From: Rhodoferax sp.
Lineage (GTDB): Bacteria; Pseudomonadota; Gammaproteobacteria; Burkholderiales; Burkholderiaceae_C
Length of the DNA stretch: 64,000 nucleotides
Reading direction: 5' to 3'
Assembly: GCF_028689295.1 (NCBI RefSeq)
Contig: NZ_JAQTWL010000001.1
Span: 1-64,000 of the forward strand
Part shown: positions 35,775-45,608 of the stretch, one piece after another
Numbering within the stretch: the first letter of the stretch is position 1
Layout of the letters: every line of letters begins with the position of its first letter
The notes under the pieces: model-generated
Seen by the model: the letters and a program-made list of their open reading frames with translations, nothing else
What the model was told of the DNA's origin: nothing
The model's database searches: none
Translations under genes and position numbers: made by a program

Positions 35775-36362
35775 TCAGTCAGGCAGTTTTATGAAGTGTG
35801 TGCGGTAGTGTTCCAACTCGTCAATGGACTCATGCACGTCGGCCAATGCGGTGTGGCGCTGCTTCTTTTTAAAACTCTTGTACACCCCGGGCGCCCAGCG
35901 CTTGGAGAGTTCCTTGAGCGTGCTGACGTCCAGGTTACGGTAGTGGAAAAAAGCCTCCAGCTTGGGCATGTATCTGGCCAGGAAGCGGCGGTCCTGGCCA
36001 ATGCTGTTGCCGCACATGGGTGTGCTGCCTTTGGGCACGTACTGGCTCAAAAATTGCAGCAGAATTTGCTCGACTTCAGCTTCGTCCATCGTTGATGCCT
36101 TGACCTTGTCGGTCAGTCCGCTTTTCCCGTGCGTGCTCGTGTTCCATTTGTCCATTTTGCCGAGCAGGTCGTCGTTCTGGTGGATCACCAGCACCGGGCC
36201 CTCGATGCGCCGGGTCAAATGGGCATCGGTGACGATGACCGCAATTTCAATGATGCGCTCGTGCGCCGGGTTCAAGCCCGTCATCTCGCAATCCAACCAG
36301 ATCAGGTTGAGGTCCGATTTGGCCAGGGGCGCGGGTTCAGTGGGGGTGTTGGCATTGTGCAT
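35775..36362 (-). CDS. orn: Oligoribonuclease
   Basis: 195 residues from ATG 36362 ([20 protein letters not shown]). DEDD-type 3'-5' exonuclease that degrades 2-5-mer RNA and pGpG: Asp24 and Glu26 in [25 protein letters not shown] and the [14 protein letters not shown] end motif. Frame beyond 36362 overlaps the divergent protease gene and lacks similarity, so it was left out. Essential in many proteobacteria. Confidence 0.97.
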   Translation of the reverse strand: MHNANTPTEPAPLAKSDLNLIWLDCEMTGLNPAHERIIEIAVIVTDAHLTRRIEGPVLVIHQNDDLLGKMDKWNTSTHGKSGLTDKVKASTMDEAEVEQILLQFLSQYVPKGSTPMCGNSIGQDRRFLARYMPKLEAFFHYRNLDVSTLKELSKRWAPGVYKSFKKKQRHTALADVHESIDELEHYRTHFIKLPD

Positions 36363-36399
36363 GGCCCGAATTGTCACCGATGGCCTAAACTTCGCGCTC

Positions 36400-37689
36400 A
36401 TGACCGACATGCCATTATCCACTTCACTCGCTTTGATCTCCTTGTTTGTCGCCGCTCTGGGTTTCGGTTTGTTACTCAGGTTCTGGCTCAGTTCGCGCCA
36501 GATTCGCCACGTGGCACAGCATCGCGAGCAGGTTCCCGCCGCTTTTGCGGGCACCATTTCCCTGGCTTCGCATCAAAAAGCGGCCGATTACACGCTGGCC
36601 AAGGCGCGCCTCGGGCTGTTGGAGATGGCTCTGGGCGCAGCCGTGCTGCTGGGCTGGACACTGCTCGGTGGACTCTCTGCATTGAACCAGGCGCTGATGC
36701 AGTGGATCGGCGATGGCATGACCCAGCAATTGGCCTTGCTGGTGGCATTTGTGGTGCTCAGTGGTGCGATCGATCTGCCGCTGTCGTGGTACCAGACCTT
36801 TGTGCTGGAACAGCGCTTTGGGTTCAACAAAATGACGCTCAAACTGTGGCTGGTTGACCTGCTCAAATCCAGTCTGATCGGCGCTTTGATCGGCTTGCCG
36901 ATTGCCGCCTTGATTTTGTGGATGATGGCGGCCATCGGTAACCTATGGTGGCTGTGGGCCTGCTTGTTCTGGATGGGTTTCAACGTGTTGCTGCTGGTGA
37001 TCTACCCGACGCTGATTGCGCCGCTGTTCAACAAATTTGCGCCGCTGGAAGACGAAATATTGCGCTCGCGTGTGACCGCCTTGATGCAACGGTGCGGCTT
37101 TTCTGCCAAAGGCCTGTTTGTCATGGATGGCAGCAAGCGCAGCGCCCATGCCAATGCTTATTTCACCGGCTTTGGCGCCGCCAAGCGGGTGGTCTTTTAT
37201 GACACGCTGCTGGCCAAGCTCAGTGCCCCCGAAGTGGACGCGGTGCTGGCGCATGAGCTGGGGCATTTCAAACACAAACACATCATCAAACGCATCGTTT
37301 CGATGTTTGCCCTGAGCCTGGCCGGTTTTGCGCTGCTGGGTTATTTGACTCAGCAAGTCTGGTTTTACACCGGCCTGGGGGTTCAGCCCAACGTGGCCTC
37401 TGCGAACGACGCGCTGGTCCTGCTGCTGTTCATGCTGGCCATGCCGGTGTTCAGCTTCTTCATTGCGCCGCTCTTCGCCCAGTTGTCGCGCAAGCATGAG
37501 TTTGAAGCCGATGCCTATGCGGTCAGGCAAACCAGTGCGCAGGATCTGTCGACAGCGCTGCTCAAGCTCTACGAGGACAATGCCGCCACGCTGACGCCTG
37601 ACCCGCTGTACGTGCGCTTTTATTACTCTCACCCCGGAGCGACGGAACGCCTGGCGCGCATGCAGGGTGGTGCCTCGGCGGCAGTTTGA
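36400..37689 (+). CDS. M48 family metalloprotease (Ste24/CaaX-protease type)
   Basis: 429 residues from ATG 36400. Multi-pass inner-membrane protein: helices near 8-28, 72-95, 110-128, 155-180 and 183-205 precede the catalytic HELGH at 285-289, and further helices near 300-320 and 340-360 lead to EFEADAYA, which carries the third zinc ligand. The layout matches Ste24/M48A, not the shorter HtpX. Likely role is membrane protein quality control. It starts 38 bp from the divergent orn and leads an operon with phhB and rsgA. Confidence 0.93.
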   Translation: MTDMPLSTSLALISLFVAALGFGLLLRFWLSSRQIRHVAQHREQVPAAFAGTISLASHQKAADYTLAKARLGLLEMALGAAVLLGWTLLGGLSALNQALMQWIGDGMTQQLALLVAFVVLSGAIDLPLSWYQTFVLEQRFGFNKMTLKLWLVDLLKSSLIGALIGLPIAALILWMMAAIGNLWWLWACLFWMGFNVLLLVIYPTLIAPLFNKFAPLEDEILRSRVTALMQRCGFSAKGLFVMDGSKRSAHANAYFTGFGAAKRVVFYDTLLAKLSAPEVDAVLAHELGHFKHKHIIKRIVSMFALSLAGFALLGYLTQQVWFYTGLGVQPNVASANDALVLLLFMLAMPVFSFFIAPLFAQLSRKHEFEADAYAVRQTSAQDLSTALLKLYEDNAATLTPDPLYVRFYYSHPGATERLARMQGGASAAV

Positions 37690-37704
37690 GTTTTTGAGTT
37701 AAAC

Positions 37705-38037
37705 ATGCCTTTAAACCAACACTCACGGGCCTTCACGGCGACTGAAATTGTGACCAAACTGGTTAAGCTGGAGGGCTGGCGCTTGAGCGGAGATGGCGCC
37801 GAGGTGGTGATCGAAAAAACCTTCCGTTTTGCCGATTACGCCCGGACTCTGCTGTTTGTCAACGCCGTGGCCTGGCTGGCCCAGGCGCGCAACCATCACC
37901 CCGAACTGGTCGTGCAGTTCGACCGCTGCGTGGTGCGCTACAGCACGCACGATGTGGCTGGGCTCTCGCAGGCAGACTTTGACTGTGCGGCCGCAGTGGA
38001 CGCGCTGCCTGGCGCTGCCAAGCCAAAGCTTTTATGA
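37705..38037 (+). CDS. phhB: Pterin-4a-carbinolamine dehydratase
   Basis: 110 residues. The core motif HHPELVVQFDRCVVRYSTHDVAGLSQAD carries the catalytic His-His-Pro and the distal His. It recycles the pterin cofactor of aromatic amino-acid hydroxylases, or acts as an all-purpose pterin dehydratase. No hydroxylase gene is nearby. It overlaps rsgA by 4 bp (ATGA). Confidence 0.93.
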   Translation: MPLNQHSRAFTATEIVTKLVKLEGWRLSGDGAEVVIEKTFRFADYARTLLFVNAVAWLAQARNHHPELVVQFDRCVVRYSTHDVAGLSQADFDCAAAVDALPGAAKPKLL

Positions 38038-38951
38038 ACCACGCGCAACGTGTACCCGGCCTGATCGTGGCCAACTACGGGCGTCACTTTTTGGTTGAGA
38101 ACGAGGCAGGTGAGCGCCTGATTTGCCACTCAAGAGGTAAAAAAAGCCAGGGCGTGGTGGGCGACCGGGTGTTGTGGCTGCCCTCGCAGGACGAGGGAAC
38201 GATTGAAAAAATTGAGCCACGGCGCAACCTGTTTTATCGGCAGGACGATGTGCGCACCAAGCTGTTCGCCGCCAACTTGGATCAGGTGCTGATTTTGATC
38301 GCGGCCGAGCCCGAATTTTCCAGCAGCCAACTCTCGCGCGCCCTGATTGCCGCTGAAGAGCAACACATCACGCCGATCATTGCACTCAATAAAAGTGATC
38401 TGGCCGAGCCTTTTGCCCGCGCCTGGAACTGGCTGGCGCCTTACCGCCACATGGGTTATGACGTGCTGGCGCTGTCGCTCAAGGACGAAGCCGCAAGTCG
38501 TGCTGCCCTGAGCCAGCGCCTAGCCGACAAAACCACGCTGGTGCTGGGTCCGTCGGGGGCGGGGAAAAGCACGCTGATCAACTGCCTGATTCCCGGTGCA
38601 CTGGTGCAAACTGGCGTTTTGTCACAAGCCCTGAGCAGCGGCAAACACACCACCACCAGCACCACCTGGTACTGGGTGGATGCGGAAAAAACCACGGCCT
38701 TGATCGATTCGCCCGGGTTCCAGGAATTTGGCCTGAACCACATCGACCCAGCGCAGCTGGCGGCCTACATGCCAGACCTCAAGCCCCATGTGAAAAACTG
38801 CAAGTTCTACAACTGCAGCCACTTGCACGAACCCGGTTGCGGTGTGATTTCTGCGGTAAATTCAGACAACAAGCCTGACAGCATCAGTGTGAACCGCTAT
38901 CAGATTTATGGCGATCTTTATGCTGAGCTGAAGCAGATGCGGCGTTATTGA
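38034..38951 (+). CDS. rsgA: Small-subunit ribosome GTPase RsgA
   Basis: 305 residues. An N-terminal OB-fold (VVGDRVLWLP), then the circularly permuted GTPase order G4 (LNKSDL at 118-123), G1 (LGPSGAGKST at 171-180) and G3 (DSPGFQEFG), followed by a zinc-binding domain (CKFYNCSHLHEPGC). RsgA checks late 30S maturation at the decoding centre. It ends 9 bp before the convergent hisC. Confidence 0.97.
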   Translation: MNHAQRVPGLIVANYGRHFLVENEAGERLICHSRGKKSQGVVGDRVLWLPSQDEGTIEKIEPRRNLFYRQDDVRTKLFAANLDQVLILIAAEPEFSSSQLSRALIAAEEQHITPIIALNKSDLAEPFARAWNWLAPYRHMGYDVLALSLKDEAASRAALSQRLADKTTLVLGPSGAGKSTLINCLIPGALVQTGVLSQALSSGKHTTTSTTWYWVDAEKTTALIDSPGFQEFGLNHIDPAQLAAYMPDLKPHVKNCKFYNCSHLHEPGCGVISAVNSDNKPDSISVNRYQIYGDLYAELKQMRRY

Positions 38952-38960
38952 TTTGGCAGG

Positions 38961-40043
38961 TCAGGCCTTGGCTGTGACCAATTTGGCCAACGCCGCAACC
39001 ACCTGATCACATTGTTTGGGTGTGCCCACGCTGATGCGCAAATAGGCGTCGATGCGGGCTTGTTTGAAATGCCGCACCAGCACACCCTGGGCGCGCAAGC
39101 CAACAGCGAGATCAGCGCCCTCATGGTTGGGGTGACGGGTAAAGACAAAATTGGTTTGCGACGGCAGCACCATAAAGCCCAGGTCTTCCAGCGCCAGTAC
39201 CATGCCTTCGCGGCTGCTCATCACTGCCTGGCGGGTTTGCTCAAAATAGCGCTGGTCTTCAAAGGCAGCGACGCCACCGGCCAGCGCCAGCCGGTCCAGC
39301 GGGTAGGAGTTGAAGCTGTTCTTGACGCGGTTCAGCGCCTCTATCAAGTGGGCCTGGCCACAGGCGTAGCCGATGCGCAAACCCGCCAGCGAGCGTGACT
39401 TGGACAGCGTGTGCACTACCAGCAGGTTCGGGTAGCGGTCGATCAGGGCCATGGCCGTTTGACCGCCAAAGTCCACATAGGCCTCGTCGATCAGCACCAC
39501 CCGGTCCGGGTGCATTTGCAGCAGGGTCTCAATGTCGTTCAGTGGTAGGCCGATGCCCGTGGGCGCATTGGGGTTAGCAATCACCACGCCGGCGATGGCC
39601 TGGTCGGCCGCACAGGCGTAGTCGGCCACGTTCAGTTGCAGGCCTTCGCGCAGCGGCACGGTGCGCACAGCAATGCCGTACAAGCCGCAATAGACCTTGT
39701 AAAAGCTGTAGCTGATGTCGGGCATCAGCAGTGGGCAATCCTGCTGGAAAAAGGCAAAAAAGGCATGCGCCAGCACTTCGTCAGAGCCGTTGCCCAAGAA
39801 CACCTGTTGTGGCTTGACTCCGAAGTTGTCGGCAATGGCTTGGCGCAGCGCTGTGCCATCGGGGTCGGGGTAAAGCTGCAGGCCCTGTTGCGCGGCTTGC
39901 TGAATGGTCGCTACCACGCGGGGCGACGGGGGATAAGGGTTTTCGTTGGTGTTGAGTTTGACCAGATTCGCCATTTTGGGTTGCTCGCCGGGCACATAGG
40001 GCACCAGTTGTCCGACGATGGGGCTGATGAATTGGGGGTTCAA
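38961..40043 (-). CDS. hisC: Histidinol-phosphate aminotransferase
   Basis: 360 residues, fold-type I PLP enzyme. [11 protein letters not shown] at the start, NPNAPTG, the Asp-Ala-Tyr motif DEAYVDFG, and [14 protein letters not shown] with the PLP lysine. It makes histidinol phosphate in histidine synthesis. It lies away from other his genes here, so it may be the second, dispersed HisC copy found in some Burkholderiales, or act on aromatic substrates. Confidence 0.92.
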   Translation of the reverse strand: MNPQFISPIVGQLVPYVPGEQPKMANLVKLNTNENPYPPSPRVVATIQQAAQQGLQLYPDPDGTALRQAIADNFGVKPQQVFLGNGSDEVLAHAFFAFFQQDCPLLMPDISYSFYKVYCGLYGIAVRTVPLREGLQLNVADYACAADQAIAGVVIANPNAPTGIGLPLNDIETLLQMHPDRVVLIDEAYVDFGGQTAMALIDRYPNLLVVHTLSKSRSLAGLRIGYACGQAHLIEALNRVKNSFNSYPLDRLALAGGVAAFEDQRYFEQTRQAVMSSREGMVLALEDLGFMVLPSQTNFVFTRHPNHEGADLAVGLRAQGVLVRHFKQARIDAYLRISVGTPKQCDQVVAALAKLVTAKA

Positions 40044-40112
40044 GACAGGGTTCTCTTTAAAAGTTGTCGCGGTTGATGACTGAACAATGCAAGTTGGATT
40101 TTGAATTCAATC

Positions 40113-41075
40113 TCAGGCAATGAATCGTGCCAGCGTCAGGAGTGCCAACAGAACAAGCCACATGACCACGGCACGCCAGACCAGACCCACCAAAATGGCC
40201 AAGTGCGCCAGCTCAGGCGGCGGGCGCAGGATGAAACTATGGGCCGATGCCAAACCCTCCGTTGCGGGCGAACTGGCGGCGTTTGCTGCCAATATCTGAA
40301 GGTTTATGGCGCCGGCAGTGGCGGCCAGCACCAGGCCATCGTTGTCAGTGCCTGATTGCGCCGCGTAACGGCGCCATCCATCGATGGCCTCTTCGAAATT
40401 GCCGACCACGGCAAAGCCCAGTCCAGTGATCCGTGCCGGAAGGGCGTCGATCCATTGCCATGCCGCCAGTGCATTGGTTTGCAGGGCTTGGCTGATAGGC
40501 TGCTGCAAGGCCCGCCCTTTGTAATGCCAATATCGGGCGACAAATTCGGCCAATCGGTACAACACCGCACCCATGGGACCGAAACCAAGTGCCGCCAGCA
40601 CTGAAAACCAAGCCAGCACCCCAAAGACATGGCGATGGGCGGCCAGTACGGACAGTTCGATGACCCGGGCAATGATGTCGCTACGCGACCAGGACTGGAT
40701 GTCGATGTGTTGCCACTCGGCTAGCAGCGAGCGCGCCAGCGCGTCGTCATCGTTGGCCAAGGCATCGCGGACCTCGGTGAAGTGAAAACTGAACTGTCGA
40801 AAGCCAAGCGAGGCGTACAGCACCAGAGAACTCCAGAGCAGCGCCAGGGGCCAACCGACCCAGAAGGCCAGTGACCAATAAATCAACAAGGCCAGCCCGG
40901 ATGGCCCGCCCACAGCGAGGCCCCAAGCCAGCCAGCCGTGCAGTGGCTTGCCGGCATCCAGATTACGGCTGCAGAAACGCACCCACGAACGCATGGCAGC
41001 ATGGACGGGGTTGCCGCGGCCCAAGGGACGCGCCTGTTCCAGTAACAGGGCAAACAGCACAGAGATGAAGCTCAT
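40113..41075 (-). CDS. CobD/CbiB family membrane protein
   Basis: 320 residues from ATG 41075 (MSFISVLFALLLEQARPLGR). Four or five transmembrane segments, including one near residues 50-80 and one close to the C-terminus. It resembles the short CobD/CbiB-type branch common in betaproteobacteria, related to adenosylcobinamide-phosphate synthase and AmpE. No other cobalamin gene is present, so a role in B12 synthesis is doubtful. It lies 26 bp downstream of the Nudix gene and is likely co-transcribed. Confidence 0.8.
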   Translation of the reverse strand: MSFISVLFALLLEQARPLGRGNPVHAAMRSWVRFCSRNLDAGKPLHGWLAWGLAVGGPSGLALLIYWSLAFWVGWPLALLWSSLVLYASLGFRQFSFHFTEVRDALANDDDALARSLLAEWQHIDIQSWSRSDIIARVIELSVLAAHRHVFGVLAWFSVLAALGFGPMGAVLYRLAEFVARYWHYKGRALQQPISQALQTNALAAWQWIDALPARITGLGFAVVGNFEEAIDGWRRYAAQSGTDNDGLVLAATAGAINLQILAANAASSPATEGLASAHSFILRPPPELAHLAILVGLVWRAVVMWLVLLALLTLARFIA

Positions 41076-41100
41076 GTCTGAATCATAGCGGCTGCATGTC

Positions 41101-41772
41101 TCAGGCTTGCAAAAAACGGTAAAAGTTGCGCAACATGCCAGCTGTGGCACCCCAGATAAAGCGCTCGGTGGTCGCGTCGCGGTAGGGCATCGACAACCAT
41201 TCACGCTGGACGCCTTGCCAATCCATCCGATGGTGGCGATGGTGAGCCGGGTTCATCAAATAGACCAGTGGCACCTCGAACACATCTGCGACCTCGAACG
41301 GGTTGGGGTGCAACACCATGTCGGGTGAAATCAGGGCCACTACCGGCGTGACATGAAAAGCCGAGCCCGTGACATAGACCGGCAACTGGCCCAGCACTTC
41401 CACAAATTGCGCCGCCAGACCAATTTCTTCCAGAGCCTCGCGCAGGGCGGTCGCAACCGCGTCCGTATCCGTGTCATCCACCTTGCCGCCCGGAAATGCG
41501 ATCTGCCCAGAATGGGTCGACAAGTGCTGCGTGCGCAGCGTGAGCAACACTGTCGGCTCCGGGCGCTGCACGATGGGCAGCAACACTGCGGCGGGCATGG
41601 GCGTGCGCTCCATAAACTTTTTCTCATGCAGGAACTCGGCCTGCCAAGCGGGCGGCGCGGCAAACCGCGATCGCAAGGCGTCAGCTTGCAGTGCCGCGGG
41701 GTGCACGGCTGGCAGATGGCGGTCCACCTGGGTCACCGGCACTTTACGCGGGTCTAGTTTGGGCGCGGTCAT
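41101..41772 (-). CDS. Nudix hydrolase, CoA pyrophosphatase type
   Basis: 223 residues. The Nudix box is GGKVDDTDTDAVATALREAL followed by EEIGL, preceded by STHSGQIAFPGG, the CoA-pyrophosphatase (NudL/YeaB) signature. It hydrolyses CoA or oxidised CoA to 4'-phosphopantetheine and 3',5'-ADP. The N-terminal 60 residues include the typical RFAAPPAWQAEF lead-in. Confidence 0.9.
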   Translation of the reverse strand: MTAPKLDPRKVPVTQVDRHLPAVHPAALQADALRSRFAAPPAWQAEFLHEKKFMERTPMPAAVLLPIVQRPEPTVLLTLRTQHLSTHSGQIAFPGGKVDDTDTDAVATALREALEEIGLAAQFVEVLGQLPVYVTGSAFHVTPVVALISPDMVLHPNPFEVADVFEVPLVYLMNPAHHRHHRMDWQGVQREWLSMPYRDATTERFIWGATAGMLRNFYRFLQA

Positions 41773-41797
41773 GGGAATCTGGCGATAAAAAGTCGAA

Positions 41798-41829
41798 AAA
41801 AAACCGCCACAGTGAACTGAGGCGGTTTT
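41798..41829 (-). terminator. Terminator of the rpsP-rimM-trmD-rplS operon
   Basis: AAAACCGCC/GGCGGTTTT is a 9-bp stem with a 12-base loop, followed on the minus strand by a run of T, 20 bp past rplS. Confidence 0.9.
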
Positions 41830-41849
41830 CTAAGCGGCGTGCTGGCGTA

Positions 41850-42233
41850 TCAAGCGGCGCTGGCTGCCACCGTTTTACGCGCTGGCAATTTTTCCTTGAT
41901 ACGTGCCGACTTGCCGCTGCGGTCACGCAAGTAGTAGAGCTTGGCACGACGCACATCACCACGGCGCTTGACTTCAATGCTGGCAATCAGCGGGCTGTAG
42001 GTCTGGAAAGTGCGCTCGACACCTTCACCGCTGGAGATTTTGCGTACCGTAAAGCCGCTGTTGAGACCGCGATTGCGCTTGGCAATCACCACGCCTTCGT
42101 AGGCTTGCAGACGCTTGCGGGTGCCTTCAACCACATTCAAGCTGACGACAACGGTGTCGCCCGGGCCAAATTCGGGGATGGTTTTGCCAAGACGAGCAAT
42201 TTCTTCTTGCTCAAGGGTTTGGATAAGGTTCAT
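41850..42233 (-). CDS. rplS: 50S ribosomal protein L19
   Basis: 127 residues from ATG 42233 ([20 protein letters not shown]). [20 protein letters not shown] and [13 protein letters not shown] are diagnostic. L19 sits at the 30S-50S interface. It is the last gene of the operon and is followed by a strong terminator. Confidence 0.97.
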   Translation of the reverse strand: MNLIQTLEQEEIARLGKTIPEFGPGDTVVVSLNVVEGTRKRLQAYEGVVIAKRNRGLNSGFTVRKISSGEGVERTFQTYSPLIASIEVKRRGDVRRAKLYYLRDRSGKSARIKEKLPARKTVAASAA

Positions 42234-42306
42234 AGTTTCTTTCAAAGATCATGTCAGCACCAGCGTCACTATGACGCATGCCACTGTGCAAAGCACCTTG
42301 GCGGTC

Positions 42307-43074
42307 TTACGGAGGATCGGGAAGCCCGCAATTATAGCTTGAGAGAACAGCCTCATCCGTTGTGTCTAAATAACCAGCATTGCGGGCCAGTTCAATCAGT
42401 TCAGGACGCAGGCGTTGCGTGAGCAGCAAGCGTTGGTTGCGGCGCCAGCGCTCGATGTTGACATGGTGGCCGCTGAGCAGCACGTCGGGGACGGCCCGGC
42501 CCTGCCAGATTTCGGGGCGGGTGTAATGCGGGCAATCCAGCAGTCCATCGAGGGCCGGGTTGAAACTGTCCTGGGCATGGCTGTCTGCGTCTCCCAGCAC
42601 GCCGGGTTGCAGGCGGGCAACGGCGTCGAGCAGCGCCATGGCGGCAATTTCTCCGCCAGACAGCACAAAGTCGCCCAGACTGATTTGCTCGGTGACATGG
42701 GTGTCGATAAAGCGCTGGTCAATGCCCTCATAGCGACCGCACACCAGCACCGCACCACGACTGGCAGCCCAGCGGGTGACCATGGCGTGGTCAAGGGATT
42801 TGCCGACCGGGGAAAACAAGACGACGGGTACGTCATCCGGGCGCTCGCAGCTAATGCTGGACAGGCACTGCGACAGCGGTTCGACCATCATCACCATGCC
42901 GGGACCGCCGCCGAAGGGCCGGTCATCGACCCGGCGGTAATTGCCCTGGGCAAAATCGCGCGGGTTGTGTAACCGCACATTGACTTGTCCAGACTCGAAG
43001 GCGCGACGGGTAACGCCCGTGCTCAAAAATGGCGCAAACAATTCCGGAAACAGCGTCACCACATCAAATTGCAT
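42307..43074 (-). CDS. trmD: tRNA (guanine-N1-)-methyltransferase
   Basis: 255 residues. SPOUT-class enzyme with a trefoil knot that makes m1G37 in tRNAs with G36, preventing +1 frameshifts. MQFDVVTLFPELF, YRRVDDRPFGGGPGMVM, GRYEGIDQRF and LGDFVLSGGE are present. It includes tRNA-Pro(CGG), encoded in this window, among its expected substrates. Confidence 0.98.
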   Translation of the reverse strand: MQFDVVTLFPELFAPFLSTGVTRRAFESGQVNVRLHNPRDFAQGNYRRVDDRPFGGGPGMVMMVEPLSQCLSSISCERPDDVPVVLFSPVGKSLDHAMVTRWAASRGAVLVCGRYEGIDQRFIDTHVTEQISLGDFVLSGGEIAAMALLDAVARLQPGVLGDADSHAQDSFNPALDGLLDCPHYTRPEIWQGRAVPDVLLSGHHVNIERWRRNQRLLLTQRLRPELIELARNAGYLDTTDEAVLSSYNCGLPDPP

Positions 43075-43084
43075 GGGGCTGCTC

Positions 43085-43648
43085 TTAATAATCAGCTTGC
43101 CAATCCACCAGAATGCGGCGCTCGCCCAAGTTCACATCATCAATGTAAACCGCGACAAAAGGAATCATGATTTCCACCGTTTTGCCATCGCGCACTTGGT
43201 CGATCACCAGCACGGTTTGCGGGCCGGTGGTCAACAGGTCGCGCACATGGCCCAGGGACACGCCTTCGCGGTTGATGACGTCAAGCCCGATCAAGTCGAC
43301 CCAGTAGTACTCGTCTTTTTGGGCGCTGGGAAAGCTGCTGCGCGCAATGAAGATGCGGGCACCGCGCAGACTGTCGGCCGCATTGCGGTCGTCGATGCCG
43401 TGCGCGCAAGCGACCACCATGTCGGAGTGGATTTTCGCTTCCTTGATGCGTAACTTGCCCACGCCAGAAAAGGTTTCGACACCTTTTTCAGTGGGCAGCA
43501 GAAACCAGATTCTGGAAGAAAAAAGCGCCTCGGGGTCGGCGCTGTAAGGGAGAACCTTGAACCATCCCTTGATGCCCCAGGCATCAAGGATGCGCCCGAC
43601 TTCGATGGCATCTGCCGGTAATTCGGCAGCCTCCAGGCCGGGCAGCAT
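43085..43648 (-). CDS. rimM: Ribosome maturation factor RimM
   Basis: 187 residues from ATG 43648; TTG codons just upstream at 43649-43657 are possible alternatives directly after the rpsP stop. The N-terminal RimM barrel (VGRILDAWGIKGWFKVLPYS) is followed by a C-terminal PRC domain (DEYYWVDLIGLDVINREG). It binds S19 and helps mature the 30S head. Confidence 0.95.
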   Translation of the reverse strand: MLPGLEAAELPADAIEVGRILDAWGIKGWFKVLPYSADPEALFSSRIWFLLPTEKGVETFSGVGKLRIKEAKIHSDMVVACAHGIDDRNAADSLRGARIFIARSSFPSAQKDEYYWVDLIGLDVINREGVSLGHVRDLLTTGPQTVLVIDQVRDGKTVEIMIPFVAVYIDDVNLGERRILVDWQADY

Positions 43649-43657
43649 CAACAACAA

Positions 43658-43909
43658 TCAGGCTGCTTTGGCAGCAGATTGTTTGATCAGACGTTCAACG
43701 GTGGGGGAAGCTTGCGCGCCAACGCTGCGCCAGTAAGTCAAGCGGTCCTGGGCAATACGGATGCTTTCTTCGTTGGCGGTGGCGATCGGGTTGTAAAAAC
43801 CGATGCGTTCGATAAAGCGGCCATCGCGACGGGTGCGTTTGTCAGCCACCACAATATTGAAAAACGGGCGAGCTTTTGCACCGCCACGGGCGAGTCGAAT
43901 GACGACCAT
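43658..43909 (-). CDS. rpsP: 30S ribosomal protein S16
   Basis: 83 residues, [20 protein letters not shown], with a strong AAAGGA ribosome-binding site. [20 protein letters not shown] is diagnostic. First gene of the rpsP-rimM-trmD-rplS operon; a hairpin GTGGAA/TTCCAC lies in its leader. Confidence 0.98.
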   Translation of the reverse strand: MVVIRLARGGAKARPFFNIVVADKRTRRDGRFIERIGFYNPIATANEESIRIAQDRLTYWRSVGAQASPTVERLIKQSAAKAA

Positions 43910-44040
43910 GATGTATCCTTTGGGGAAGTGGAATGACTTCCACGAAAATTGGCATTTAACCTGGCGTTTGAGACACGCGACATAACCACCCGGTTATGCG
44001 ACACGCCAGACAGCCGCACATTATATCGTTGACAAACGCC

Positions 44041-44562
44041 ATGCCCATCATTCGCCCCTGTCAAACTGACGACATTGCACAAATTACCGCCATCTATGCC
44101 CATCATGTGTTGCACGGAACCGGCACTTTCGAGATCGATCCGCCGTCTGAGGCGGACATGGCGCAACGCCGCACCGATGTTTTGAGCAAGGCTTTGCCCT
44201 ATCTGGTGGTGGTTGATGGCTCACAAACGCTGGGTTTTGCCTATTGCAACTGGTTCAAGCCGCGGCCGGCTTACCGTTTTTCAGCCGAGGATTCCATTTA
44301 CCTTGCGCCAGCGGCAGTCGGGCAAGGCCTGGGGCGCACCTTGTTGGCCGAACTGATGGCTCAGGCTGAGCGCGCCGGTGTGCGCAAATTGATCGCAGTG
44401 ATTGGCGACTCGAATAACCTGGGGTCGATCAATGTCCACCGCAGCGCCGGTTTTGATCATGTGGGCACGCTCAAGTCCTGCGGCTGGAAGTTCGGGCGCT
44501 GGCTGGATGTGGTCATGATGGACAAGGCTTTGGGGCAGGGCGACAGATCGGCTCCGGCCTGA
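44041..44562 (+). CDS. GNAT acetyltransferase (phosphinothricin acetyltransferase-like)
   Basis: 173 residues from ATG 44041 (MPIIRPCQTDDIAQITAIYA). The acetyl-CoA loop AVGQGLGRTLLAELMAQAE and the C-terminal HVGTLKSCGWKFGRWLDVVMM match the Pat/Bar/YncA branch, whose members acetylate L-phosphinothricin, methionine sulfoximine or similar amino acids. The natural substrate is unclear. It is divergent from rpsP and convergent with the phosphate transporter. Confidence 0.9.
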   Translation: MPIIRPCQTDDIAQITAIYAHHVLHGTGTFEIDPPSEADMAQRRTDVLSKALPYLVVVDGSQTLGFAYCNWFKPRPAYRFSAEDSIYLAPAAVGQGLGRTLLAELMAQAERAGVRKLIAVIGDSNNLGSINVHRSAGFDHVGTLKSCGWKFGRWLDVVMMDKALGQGDRSAPA

Positions 44563-44577
44563 GCGCTTGGGCAAACC

Positions 44578-45588
44578 TCAGAACACCTGCAAGCTGATCC
44601 AATAGGCCACTGCTGCGACAAACGCACTGGCTGGAATGGTCAATATCCAGGCCCAGATGATGTTGCCGGCCACGCCCCAGCGCACCGCGCTGGCGCGCCG
44701 TGTGGCACCCACTCCCACAATGGCGCCGGTGATGGTGTGGGTGGTCGAGACCGGTACACCCATGGCGGTGGCCAAAAACAAGGTGATGGCGCCGCCGGTT
44801 TCGGCACAAAAACCGCCGACGGGCTTGAGTTTTGTGATTTTTTGCCCCATGGTTTTCACAATGCGCCAGCCACCCAGCATGGTGCCCAGGCCAATGGCGC
44901 TGTAACAAATCAGGATGACCCAGGTTGGTGGGGTGCTGTCGGCCACGTTGGTGTAACCGGTGGCGATCAACAGCATCCAGATGATGCCAATGGTTTTTTG
45001 CGCATCGTTGCCGCCATGCCCCAGGCTGTAGGCGCCAGCCGACACCAATTGCCAGCGCCTGAACCATTTATCCACCTTGAGCGGTCTGAAACTGCGAAAA
45101 CTCCAGGAGACCCCGATCATCATGGCGGATCCCAGTAAAAAACCCAGCAGGGGTGAGACAAAAATAAACACGACCGTTTTCAGAATGCCGGCAGAAATCA
45201 GCGAGTCAACGCCTGCCTTGGCGATGGCAGCTCCCACAATGCCGCCAATCAGGGCATGTGACGAACTGCTGGGGATGCCGTAGTACCAGGTGATGAAGTT
45301 CCAGGTGATGGCGCCGACCAGGGCGCCAAACACCACGTGGGTATCGACCACGCCGGGCAGCACGATGCCCTTGCCCACCGTGGCCGCCACGCTCAGGTGA
45401 AAGATAAAGATGGCGACGACGTTGAAAAATGCGGCAAAGACAACGGCTTGACCCGGTTTGAGCACGCCGGTGGAGACCACGGTGGCGATGGAATTGGCGG
45501 CATCGTGAAAGCCGTTCATGAAGTCAAAGACAACGGCCATCATGACCAGAACCACCACCACCCACAGCGCGGCTTGTACCGTTTCCAT
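44578..45588 (-). CDS. Inorganic phosphate transporter (Pit family)
   Basis: 336 residues with about eight transmembrane helices and the two inverted PiT signatures: FDFMNGFHDAANSIATVV near the N-terminus and GHGGNDAQKTIGII near residue 195. It moves metal-phosphate with protons across the inner membrane, at low affinity. Its partner, a DUF47 PhoU-like protein, lies 20 bp upstream in the same operon. Confidence 0.95.
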   Translation of the reverse strand: METVQAALWVVVVLVMMAVVFDFMNGFHDAANSIATVVSTGVLKPGQAVVFAAFFNVVAIFIFHLSVAATVGKGIVLPGVVDTHVVFGALVGAITWNFITWYYGIPSSSSHALIGGIVGAAIAKAGVDSLISAGILKTVVFIFVSPLLGFLLGSAMMIGVSWSFRSFRPLKVDKWFRRWQLVSAGAYSLGHGGNDAQKTIGIIWMLLIATGYTNVADSTPPTWVILICYSAIGLGTMLGGWRIVKTMGQKITKLKPVGGFCAETGGAITLFLATAMGVPVSTTHTITGAIVGVGATRRASAVRWGVAGNIIWAWILTIPASAFVAAVAYWISLQVF

Positions 45589-45608
45589 AGTCCAGAACCT
45601 CGCGCCAA

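Noticed and set aside
40113-41075. Naming the gene cobD/cbiB with a B12 role
   Set aside because: Only distant family likeness and no other cobalamin gene in the window.
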